From: Trichosphaerium sp. ATCC 40318
Lineage: Eukaryota; Discosea; Flabellinia; Trichosidae
Length of the DNA: 64,000 nucleotides
Assembly (NCBI GenBank): GCA_038496445.1
Contig: JALMLS010000079.1
Span: 124,001-188,000 of the forward strand
Direction of reading: 5' to 3'
Under the pieces are notes generated by a model. The model did no database searches and was not told the DNA's origin. It saw only the letters and a program-made list of their open reading frames with translations. Shown here one piece after another: positions 23,578 through 32,580 of the stretch (positions are counted from its first letter, which is position 1; every line of letters begins with the position of its first letter). The position numbers and the translations under genes are program-made.

Positions 23578-25402
23578 CTATTTGCGAGTGATACCTCCTT
23601 TGCTCTAACAAAAAAAGTTTAACAAAAATGTTTGACATTTCAAAATCCACGTGAATGTTTGCTACTTACCATTGGCATGTACTTTTTGGCTTCTGTCAAT
23701 TGACGCTCAACCCACTAGGATGCAATTAAATAATGAAAAAACAAAAAAATCTTGTAAGAAAATTTGAAGTTACCCAGACATTTCCTTGACCAGAAGGTAC
23801 TCTCTTTGCTTCTTCCAAAGCAGCCTTTTTGATATGTTAATAACTGTGCTTACATAACTAGATATAATAGAACGTACTTCAGCTTCAGCAAGTTTCTCTT
23901 GCATCTTTGCAACAGCAGCGTCTGCCTATAGAAAAAAAAGTTAGATAAAACAACAAAATATCTCGTTCAAAACGGCGCCTACCTCAGCCTTGGCAGCACT
24001 AGCTGCTTCTGCGGCTTCTTCAGATTCCTCTCTCGACTTTACAGCGGCTGCATGAGATGCCTCAGCTGCGAGTCTCGATTTCTCTTAAAAAAAGTAAACA
24101 TCTCAATTATTCTCAGATACACGCTCTAGTCCAAAGAAATGTCAATAATCAAGGTACCTGCTTTTCTTGTTGCGGCTTCATTAGTAATCTTTGCAGAGCG
24201 TAGAGGTAATGGATCCTCTAAAGTCAATGTTAGAACCAAAGAAAATCCCTCAAAATACAGCTAGTATTAGGATTATTTTGGTTACCAGCTAAATGTTGAG
24301 CGAGCTCATTCTTGGATCTGTTTCTAGTCACCACACCACCAGTTTCGCATTTAGCTTTAAGATCTTCAGTCTTGGCATTGTAAGCATCCTCCAAGGCCTA
24401 AGAAAGAAAGAGTCAGAAAAAACAAAAACAGATACGAATTTCTGCGTACTTTGACTTCAGCGAGAGCTGCTCTTTGCTCTTCTTCGTCTTTCTTTGCCTG
24501 AGCGGCCTGTTCAGCTGCGGTGGCTTCTTTTTGTTTTGCTTCAGCAGCTGCAGCCTTAGCAGCGGCGAGTTTTTCTTTGGCAACGGCTGCTTTTGCTTGT
24601 GAATCGGCTAAAGCAGCAAGCACTTCTTCCAACAGTTTTTGTGCCTTTTTGACGGCCTCGCCTTCTCCCTTTGGAAAGGTGTTATTATTAATTGTTACTA
24701 ATATCACGTGCTTGTGGTCTTTTGACGAAATCAGACACAGTTTTGTTGTTACTCCACAAACAGTATTCAATGACAGCCAAACGTTTGTTGAAATCTAAAT
24801 CAGCTTCTTGAAGTTCCTATGAAAAAAAACCGTTTCGTTAGAAACCATCACGTGCCAGAACTTTTTTTACAAATAAACAACAATGTTAATTTACCTCTCT
24901 CATTGCTTTAACTGTTTTGGTCTCACCTGGGAACGTGTTAGGTTATCAGCAAGCTCAGAATGAAAAAAAAAACAAAGAAAAGAAAAAAACACTCACCAAA
25001 AAATTCCAGTACTCTGTGCGCGCTAGAAGAATATATGAGAGACTTTACTACACTATATAGACATACTTGAACTCATCTAAATCGCTACCATTTTCTGCCT
25101 TGTCGAGATCAAGCTCAACGAATTTATTCACAATATCCCATACTTTCTCGGCGTTCTCTAACACGTGTGTTAGTTTTGACGTTTTGTGGATGTTGACGCG
25201 CTTTCTTGGTCTCCCCAGTATGCCTATATGTTGTTAGAAAGCGAGAAAGAACACGTGACGGTTATCAACGTACGTTTAAAAATGCTTTGCCTTGTTCAGC
25301 ATATCTGATTGTTTGAGGTTAATGAATAGTACGTAGTATGACTTTCCTAGTGACGTACTTCATGGCAGTAAAATGACGGAAGCTTTCACCAAGTTTAGAC
25401 AT
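23578..25402 (-). CDS. abpB: Calcium-regulated actin-bundling protein (ABP34/p34 type)
   Basis: Fourteen small exons, 25359-25402 down to 23578-23604, keep phase throughout. Diagnostic pieces: AEQGKAFLNAYWGD near the N-terminus, an EF-hand-like region (GSDLDEFNAHRVLEFFGETKT), a second one (EADLDFNKRLAVIEYCLWSN), a long Ala/Lys/Glu coiled coil, then the C-terminal WWVERQLTEAKKYM. These match the 34-kDa actin cross-linker first described in Dictyostelium, whose C-terminus also has a WW-x-R-L-E-KKK stretch. The protein should bundle actin filaments in a calcium-sensitive way. Introns at 24669-24711 and 25158-25201 are best explained with GC donors. The family is identified from memory of motifs, not by search. 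Confidence 0.85.
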
Positions 25403-25520
25403 AGTTATTGATTGTTTGTTTTGGGTTCAAAAAAAAACTGTTGATTTTTGACTACCTTAAACTTTATGGACTAAGTCGCTTCAATACACAACAATTGAAA
25501 GCCATTATTGGTATTTGAGA

Positions 25521-25802
25521 ATGTTCCAAAATACCAATATTGGCTTGACAGTAGAAGCAGCCGAAATAGCCTTTAAGTTGGCTCACAAACTGTTGTTGTT
25601 ATTGAAGCCTTTACAAGCATTTCTCGTAAGCAATCGTGAATTGTATTTATTGAAATATAGGAGTGCAAGTTTAGACAAGGTGGTTGTACAAATTAAAACT
25701 ACCTCAGATCATGTAACACAGCTACTTGAAATACAACGTTTAACCCTAAGAAAATTCTGGGAAGTTGAAAAGTTTTTTCATTCTTTTCGTAATTTTTGGT
25801 AA
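25521..25802 (+). CDS. Possible small intronless gene, overlapping tail-to-tail
   Basis: A 93-codon ORF starting MFQNTNIGLTVEAAEIAFKL with protein-like, helix-favouring composition (LKPLQAFLVSNRELYLLK). It overlaps the 3' end of the minus-strand acidic-repeat gene by 25 bases and lies just upstream of ABP34's start. No family recognised and no intron, unlike its neighbours. It may be chance. Confidence 0.3.
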   Translation: MFQNTNIGLTVEAAEIAFKLAHKLLLLLKPLQAFLVSNRELYLLKYRSASLDKVVVQIKTTSDHVTQLLEIQRLTLRKFWEVEKFFHSFRNFW

Positions 25803-26974
25803 ACATCTTTCCAAGCATCCTCCACTGTTTCCTCTGCGTTTTCTACCTCAGTTTCATTTTGCTCTTCTTCCGCTACTTCTTGTTGTTCTTCTAGCTCTAC
25901 TTCCTCGACTTCCGCTGCTTGTTGTTCTTCCACCTCTACTTCTTCCTCGACTTGTTCTGCTACTTCTTCCTCGACTTCCGCTGCTTCTTGTTCTTCCACC
26001 TCTACTTCTTCCTCGACTTGTTCTGCTACTTCTTCCTCGACTTCCGCTGCTTCTTGTTTGTCCACCTCTTGTACTTCTTCTACCTCTACTTCTTCCTCGA
26101 CTTGTTCCGCTACTTCTGCCCCTTCTTCTGGCGGTAGCTTGTTGGAAACACGTTCAAGCATTCCTGTAAGTGTATGCTTATCAAGCCCTTTATCGTCTTG
26201 CGCTCTTAATTCCATGTAAACATTTCTCATAATATCAATTTCACGCTTAATAACTTGTTGATCCAGATAATCTGTACACTTTCTAGAAGGATACCACTGA
26301 TCTAATATCGTAATAGTCTCGCTAGCTAATTGAAAACTTCCGTCTTCTTTGGCTATCCTCATGAATAGAATAAAAGGCGTCAAGATAAAGTATTCTGCCT
26401 TCACCAGCAGTTTCAGTAGCGAAATCATCTCGATGTGTAAACTATTTCTGTCTTTTCTAGAGTCACGAACTAGAGAATGGGCTAAAGAGTCTCCTACCCG
26501 AACAATAGAACTTGAATCGATCAGGAACGGGTTCTTCTCTACTAGTTCTAGTATAGATGGCATAAGTCTTCCAAGCGTTCCTTTAGTATTGTGGGCGCTC
26601 ACCATCAACTCTAACGCTAAATTTTGTATTGCGAGTGGTTTTTCTTTTAATTGGGGCGGTACAAGACGCCATATCGTATCTACGACGTCCACAAGGCTCG
26701 TGAATGAACCAATATTTGTTGTAGTGCCCGCAATAGCTTGTAGAAACGAAGCATAGGCTTTAGGCTGTAATTGTGACAATGGAGCGCTGAGTAATTTTTC
26801 CGATGCCCAGCGAAAGCTGGTGTATGGCATGATGTTTAGAAGCTCCCTAATACGGGCTCCAAAAGTAAGGTGTCCTTTAGCTTCGTATGTGTCTTCAGCT
26901 GTCAGTGGCCGAACTGGTACCCTTTTTCGTATATTTATAGGCCTTCTAGTATAACCTACCACCTTACGCAACAT
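25778..26974 (-). CDS. Intronless acidic-repeat protein, probable mitochondrial targeting
   Basis: A single uninterrupted ORF. The ORF extends further upstream, but I chose the ATG at 26974 because it gives a classic basic amphipathic presequence (MLRKVVGYTRRPINIRKRVP) and the preceding 70 codons look like 5' leader. Residues about 40-300 are helical with no domain I recognise (FTSLVDVVDTIWRLVPPQL, SILELVEKNPFLIDSSS). The C-terminal third is a Glu/Val/Ala-rich tandem array built on EEEVEVEEQEAAEVEEEVAEQ-like 21-residue units, then DAWKDVYQKLRKE. The layout suggests a structural or assembly factor in the organelle; this is inference. Its lack of introns is unusual here. Confidence 0.7.
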   Translation of the reverse strand: MLRKVVGYTRRPINIRKRVPVRPLTAEDTYEAKGHLTFGARIRELLNIMPYTSFRWASEKLLSAPLSQLQPKAYASFLQAIAGTTTNIGSFTSLVDVVDTIWRLVPPQLKEKPLAIQNLALELMVSAHNTKGTLGRLMPSILELVEKNPFLIDSSSIVRVGDSLAHSLVRDSRKDRNSLHIEMISLLKLLVKAEYFILTPFILFMRIAKEDGSFQLASETITILDQWYPSRKCTDYLDQQVIKREIDIMRNVYMELRAQDDKGLDKHTLTGMLERVSNKLPPEEGAEVAEQVEEEVEVEEVQEVDKQEAAEVEEEVAEQVEEEVEVEEQEAAEVEEEVAEQVEEEVEVEEQQAAEVEEVELEEQQEVAEEEQNETEVENAEETVEDAWKDVYQKLRKE

Positions 26975-27145
26975 CGAAACAAGCAAAGCACAACTGTTAG
27001 GGTAAAAAAACTTAAAAGTGTATGTCGACTTGCACTTAAACGTTTCCGCCTCTGTACGGGCTTTACATGCGTAAAAGAGCCAAGTTCGACTATTTGCATG
27101 CGTTTCAGGAGCGTTGTGAGCGAGAGGCAAAAAAGCGAAAACAGT

Positions 27146-27240
27146 GCGAGTTTTCTTTGTAAACACGCCAAAAAATGACAACAAACGCTACTGCTGACAA
27201 ATTTACGAGTTTTCTTTGTAAAACACGCTCTAAATGACAG
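27146..27240. repeat. Short tandem duplication upstream of the acidic-repeat gene
   Basis: Two near-identical copies of a roughly 34-base unit (CGAGTTTTCTTTGTAAA..CACGC....AAATGAC), at 27147-27180 and 27207-27240, start about 60 bases apart. They sit about 170-270 bases upstream of the presumed ATG at 26974, so they could contain a promoter element. Confidence 0.6.
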
Positions 27241-27467
27241 GAAACTCGCACAATTTGCGCAAAGCGGAAATGTTTAAGTGGATGCCGACATAATAAACTT
27301 AAAAATAATATCTAAACCCTTCTTTGGTAATAAATCCCACAATGATAAAGCCCCAACATGATTAAACAAAGGCGTAGAAATGAAAACATAAAACCCGTTA
27401 TCATTCGCTTAAACGACCGTTAAAAACATTGAGAACGCGAAAAAGGCAACAAAGAAGTACACAATTA

Positions 27468-27833
27468 GACATAGATAGAGGAGAGGTTGGTGCGGTCCCG
27501 GCTAAACAGGTAACAAAAATCTATGGCCGGTTAACCGACCGGCTAAGAAACTCCTCAACAACATCTGTAATCGGCTAAACCGTTTAAAGATGTGCGATTT
27601 TGTTAATGTTTCACCATTGCACCACATGCTTTTTTTACGTTTTACATGCTCTCAATGGCTTTGAATGCGTTAGTGTTCGATGCATAGGTACAAAGTGTAG
27701 TATTAGTATTAAGCAAAAAACATGCAAAAAATGGATGAGTTTTCCCTTATTTTTCTGAGCCGGTTATAGCCGGTCCCAATAACTTAAACGGCTAACCGGC
27801 TATAACCGTTTAGCGACCACCTCTAGACATAGA
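27468..27833. mobile_element. hAT-type MITE with 8-bp target-site duplication
   Basis: A 350-bp element (27476-27825) flanked on both sides by GACATAGA (27468-27475 and 27826-27833), an 8-bp direct repeat as hAT transposases make. The left end reads TAGAGGAGAGGTTGGTGCGG and the right end, reversed, TAGAGGTGGTCGCTAAACGG: imperfect terminal inverted repeats starting TAGAG. Internal GGTTAACCG / CGGCTAAACCG / GCCGGTTATAGCCGG palindromes are typical of small hAT elements. It has no transposase ORF, so it is non-autonomous. It lies in the gap between two minus-strand genes. Confidence 0.75.
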
Positions 27834-27942
27834 GTTTTTCTGAAATTGGCTTAAATCGAGTACCACAAAATGGATAAAAACAAGAATCAATCTGTTTTTT
27901 TTTAAAGCACCTTAGGTATTTATCTTACATTCTATTCTATCA

Positions 27943-29243
27943 TCAAAAACTTCTTCCACCCATCATTTGCATAGCAGTCTCATAGGTAAAAAACATGGAT
28001 GCATTAACTGGCAATGCACGACACATGCATGGAACAAACCCTTTATAGAAACCACGCCATCCCTCTGTTTTCATGATATACTTGGCACATTGGAAAGAGC
28101 TACAATTAAAGAGAAAACGTTAGTGAGAAATAAAAGCGTGTCCAAACAATAACACCAACCTTGAATATTTTCGTTTTGCTACATTGAAAGAATCTGCTTG
28201 GATTTTTGACTTAATAACGTCTATTGGGTACGATGAAAGCCAATAGGAGTATCCTCCTATTGATCCACACATCATGACAAGCAATGGATTAATATCAGCA
28301 ACTGTCTTGCCTTCAGGTACTACCTGCCTTAAAGCGAACTAACTTAAACATTAGAATTTTTTTTCGTTTTGTATTTTTTGGAATATCTCCGTACCTCATA
28401 GCTTAGAAACCATGATGCAAACGCAGGCATCTCCCTGCATAATGTTATACCGTAACCTTTCATTGGTGCTAATACACCGTGCTCTTTAACAACAGTTTTT
28501 AAAAAATTGAAAAGTCCCTTATTTTTCTTGGTTTGAAGTTGTAGTTTTATACGCAATCCCTCGATAGGTGTTGAAAGAATACATCCGGCAAACCCTGCAA
28601 ATGCACCTGACATATATATTTGAGGATATGTTAGGCGCCTAGAGGTATTTATGAGATAGACATTGTGACACGGAAAGAAACTCATTTCGAACAAAGAACG
28701 CACTTTGTTTTATCATTTCCATTGAACCAAGCACGTGCTTGACTATTAGCAGCAAACTGAACGCTAGCACAAGCTCCAGTGAGTACCATGGGTATAGCTA
28801 AAGTTACCAGTTAGTACTTGTACAAAAGGGGTGAACAGTAAACAGTACACTAAAGAAGACGTACCCATGCCCTTAAAAAAAGATAAAGGACCTTCGTTTT
28901 TAGTCATTTTTATCACGCAATCTAATGGCCCTTTGTACGTTGGATTTGACTTGAGTTGTGTCTGTAGTCTCACTTTGACGCTATATTTCGGACGTTAACG
29001 ACATTTTTGAGTATAAAGTGTTAAACTAGCTTATACTTTAGCGATTCGCGTTGTTTTAGCGATAAAAGAGCCGTACGTATCAAATGGCTGTCCTACGAAG
29101 ACTTGCGCAAAACCAGCAAGTTGTCCCGCTGTATAATCCTTCATAAATCGCGTAGTACGACTCTCTAGCGTTGTGTTAGAACACTCTTCGAACCACATAA
29201 TTTTATGGCTTCTTTTACCATTAATTGCCTCCTCCGATGCCAT
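27943..29243 (-). CDS. Mitochondrial solute carrier (SLC25 family)
   Basis: Exons 29077-29243, 28865-28980, 28704-28797, 28395-28638, 28160-28338 and 27943-28099 are in phase. It has three repeats, each with a Px[DE]xx[KR] signature: QPFDTVKVRLQTQ, STPIEGLRIKLQLQ and SYPIDVIKSKIQAD. These follow the GAxAGxxx-type helix starts (AGQLAGFAQVFVG, SGAFAGFAGCILS, CGSIGGYSYWLSS) and are followed by GPLSFFKGMAIP, LAPMKGYGITLCREMP and GWRGFYKGFVPCMCRALP. The second-repeat spelling TPIE..RI.LQ points to the YMC/carnitine-carrier side of the family, but the substrate cannot be fixed by eye. Inner mitochondrial membrane, six TM helices expected. Confidence 0.93.
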
Positions 29244-29762
29244 CTTTGTTATGTATCACTACCTTTCACCTGTTAGATCTGCTTCAAACCTTGTTTGGTT
29301 AATTTTAGAGCGTGTTTTTTGATTCACATAAACAAAACTCGTGAAAATAGGTGACTCAGCTTTTTTGTTGCACAAGTAGTTTTTATTGACTGTTTGACTT
29401 TCATTATGTATTAATTTCGGTTGTGATGTAACTAACAGTTTTCTGTTATTATTTTACAGTCTTTCACGTGAAAGTAGTACTGAACATTGCTGGTGTCAAC
29501 AGCTTTTTGTGAACACACGTTGAACTTCTGATGACTCTTGAATAACTGAGGACATCACTGTTGTAGTAAAACACGTGGCTATCTTCTATCATGTGGATCG
29601 TATCTAGACCAGCGCGCTGGATCTTTTCTGCCTTCTAGGTCGCAATCATTATCACATAGTACCAAGTTATAAAACTATTACGCCGAAAACAATTTATTCT
29701 TTTTTTTTTCGTTAACTTTTTTTGGGCTAACTTTATCACGTGCAATTAAAGTTACAATTTTT
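29244..29762. other. Intergenic
   Basis: Spacer between the SLC25 gene start and the PH gene end. Several CACGTG hexamers (near 29466 and 29572) occur close together here, upstream of the SLC25 gene. No coding exon found. Confidence 0.4.
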
Positions 29763-31430
29763 CTATCGAATATGCTTTTGTGCTTCTGGTGTTAAAAAAG
29801 GAGCTGCAACATTTGTAAAAGCACGTCTCATTGTACTTGAGCACTTATAAAAATTGCAATGTGTAATCCTAGAAAAAAAATAAGACTTTTTTGAAAAGTT
29901 CACTCCTTATTCAGTGTATTAGTTACTTACCCAACTTTTACGTTTATAATTCTTGTCATGTTTCTATCGAACTTTAGTAAAAGTTCCCACTCAAAATCAA
30001 AGTAGTTAATAGGATCCTAAACCAGAAAAAACCGTCAAAATCTCAAGCGGTTTTTTCAGTGCTGCAAACCTTTGTGATATATTCTTGCTTCCTCTTGTGC
30101 CGAACTTCAAGCCCTGATTTTACAAAACGCATCTTTATCTCCCAAAAGTCTGTGTCTTTAAACGGACATTTTACGGCAATAACCATATATAAGAGCTTTA
30201 GTGCAGGAGCAATAATGTTTTGATTCAGCAACTATTACAAAAAAAGTTATGTAAAAAAAAATCGAAGGAAGTTTGTTCTTGGCATCATTCGGTGCTGCTG
30301 TTCGTGCCTTCAATGTCTGTCGTGTCATTCTATAGCATTTATCATCTTCCAATAAGTGATTTGTAAAAAGCTGTCCAAGCGCACTTGGTACAGATGAACT
30401 CTCGCCAAGTTGTTTGAAAGCATCTTGTAAAGCTCTTAACTTTACAATTGCATAATTTTCAACATCGTATATCAATTGTGCGTGATGAAATATAGCTGTC
30501 AGTAAATATAGTGTTTCCTTATATCCCAGATAATCTAATCAAAGTGAAAAACACGAGAGAAAGCAATTGAGCGCCGTACCACCAACAGGATAAAAGAAAA
30601 TTTCCTTATTTGTATCATCAAAAAGCTTCACTTTTGATGCGAGCCTTAAAACGTTAGATGTATCCTTACTTTCTAATGTACCTCGGTATATCTTTATCTG
30701 ATGTAAGATCTTCCAGTGGAGTTTTAAACAGCTCCGAAAGCGTTCCATGAAGGTCAAAAGTAGAAAGAACTAAAAGAGTAAGAATGAAATTATTATTTTA
30801 CTTCGAAGATGCACTAACATGCGTGAGTACCTCCTTCATGCCTTGCTGATAATACAGCCCTACCAAGTACATCCAACCATACATCACACTCTAACCACAC
30901 AATTATAAAACAAGAAGCCAGTTGACTTACAAAGATTGAGCTCTAAACAAAGAAAAAAAGTTCGTTACCTTTTTCGGATTCACATTGGAGGTAGTAAGTC
31001 CGCTTCTTTGTTTGGATGTAGAAACAGTTTGTTTTTATACCATACTCAGTTTTCCTCATCCCTAAAACGTTTTTCATATCCTCTGTGCCAAGAGGTTTGC
31101 CCTATCCACTTAATCATTAACGGGGTATTCGTATTGCTTTATTAATCACATAATTGATATTATCACGTGATAAATCACGTGGTACTAGCGTTAATTATCT
31201 ACTTACTGGTGATGGATCTGGGAAATATCTTAGCACTCCTTCTGATAGTACAAACCACCTCTTACCCCACTTGTGGCGCATATGAGCCTATTGACAATCA
31301 TTTTTTTCGGCTTTTAAAAAAACGAACAACTTTAAAGGTTTACGGCGCTAGTTCGCACTTTATAGAAAATATTCAAGATCTCTTAGTTTCCAATTACCTT
31401 TTTATTGAGCCACCCTTGCTTGTTCGTCAT
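29763..31430 (-). CDS. PH-domain protein with unknown helical C-terminus
   Basis: Ten exons: 31398-31430, 31207-31287, 30969-31101, 30831-30890, 30682-30769, 30580-30644, 30284-30534, 30070-30231, 29931-30016 and 29763-29868, about 354 residues. Residues 1-105 form a clear pleckstrin-homology domain: MTNKQGWLNKKAHMRHKWGK, RWFVLSEGVLRYF, TKKRTYYLQCESEKE and the closing helix DVWLDVLGRAVLSA. That predicts phosphoinositide or protein binding. The remaining roughly 250 residues are helix-rich (STFDLHGTLSELFKTPLED; YAIVKLRALQDAFKQLGESS; YFDFEWELLLKFDRNMTRI) and match no domain I recognise. The intron at 30232-30283 has no GT donor in phase and seems to start GC. Confidence 0.8.
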
Positions 31431-32580
31431 TTTGTGTCTTGGTTTTTTATTGATAAGTTACTTGACGAACTCTTAAATCGTTTGACTAATGTGATCAGCT
31501 TTTTCAGGCACGCGGTGTTTGTTGTCTATGATTTTACGGGTTAGGCTATTCAAAGTAAGCATGCCTAGCCAAATGAGCCACTCTGAAAACACCTCGCGAA
31601 AGGAGTATACTAACCTGAGGAGCGAAGCTCATATGTCAATTAAGTCCAAAGATTGTTCTCACGTGTTGCAGCAAGCTCCTTTTGCCTACACTATGTTTGA
31701 CTTTCTAAACAGCTTAAGAGTACTACTACCCTGTTGCTGTGTGGGCGATAAAGCAGGTAGATGTTTAATAGCTCTACATCCTTCCACAGGTCCTTACAGG
31801 CGCTTAAAGGATAGGTGCGTTCTTTTTTTTGAATGCTATACCCTGATACACGTTTTTAGTGATTACTTATTCAATGTTCATCTTGGAGATTCTGGTGTTG
31901 GAAAAAGTTGCATGTATTCAGATTCGTGGATGACATTTACAAAAATCATAGATATCAACTATAGGTTGAATGCACAGGGTCGTACAGTATAGCCATCTGC
32001 TCAATTTGTTCAGCGTGTGGAACTTTAGGAATGTCAAATACTTTGTTTTGACACTGCAAACCAATTTACAAAGCAATAAGTGGCTTGCTTCGAACGATCT
32101 ACACAAAGTCCAAAAACAGTTGCACAAAAAGTTGTGTATCTTTGTACAAATTAATGAGGCGTGCACTAACAGCACATTCTGTGTATTTTGATTACACTGA
32201 GCATAAAACGTTGCGGAAAAAAAGATGAGTGTCGAATTGGGAATGCAATCCATTCGGTGGCCGCCAGTCGTCAGCGGCCAAGTGAATAAGGAACAAATAT
32301 TTCGTCGATGTGTCCCAAGTGACTACACCCCGTGGCTCATCAACATTACAGGAAAGGCAAAGTGTTTAAATCTAGCGAAAAGAATAAAGAAAAAAAAAGT
32401 GGGAAACGAAATCTTACCACTTTTCTACATTCACGAAAAAAAAGGAATTTCTTTTAAACTTGGTAGATTGTTTGTTACTTAGTCTTATTGAACATATCGA
32501 AACTAGACTTTCGAGGATACTTTAGTTAAGTAAATATGAACCAAATGTTGGTTAAGAATAAATAATTTTTATTTTGAGTT
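31431..32580. other. Gene-poor stretch containing the Rab relic
   Basis: Long open frames here (for example 31519-31992 on +) have no start-to-stop logic as a family. Apart from the Rab relic nothing is recognised. The first 200 bases should hold the PH gene promoter. Confidence 0.4.
31859..31963 (+). pseudogene. Rab GTPase exon relic
   Basis: Reads DYLFNVHLGDSGVGKSC, matching the Rab1/8-type start DYLFKLLLIGDSGVGKSC, including the P-loop. After a frame change it continues RFVDDIYKNH, matching RFADDTY. The LLL between them is lost and the frame shifts, and a stop follows at once. The flanking sequence holds only weak further resemblance. I read it as a decayed partial copy, not a working gene. 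Confidence 0.65.

Noticed and set aside
25765-26169. Leu-rich 134-codon plus-strand frame resembling a membrane protein
   Set aside because: It is the reverse complement of the acidic GAA/GAG repeats; hydrophobicity is an artefact.
30931-30942. Twelve-base micro-exon in the PH gene with good splice sites
   Set aside because: Including it creates a stop at the next junction; joining 30969 to 30890 directly keeps the PH helix and the frame.
31519-31992. 157-codon plus-strand frame
   Set aside because: Only the Rab-like piece near its end is meaningful and that piece is frame-shifted.
32225-32482. 85-codon plus-strand frame starting with ATG
   Set aside because: No family match, no splice partner, and composition like surrounding non-coding DNA.
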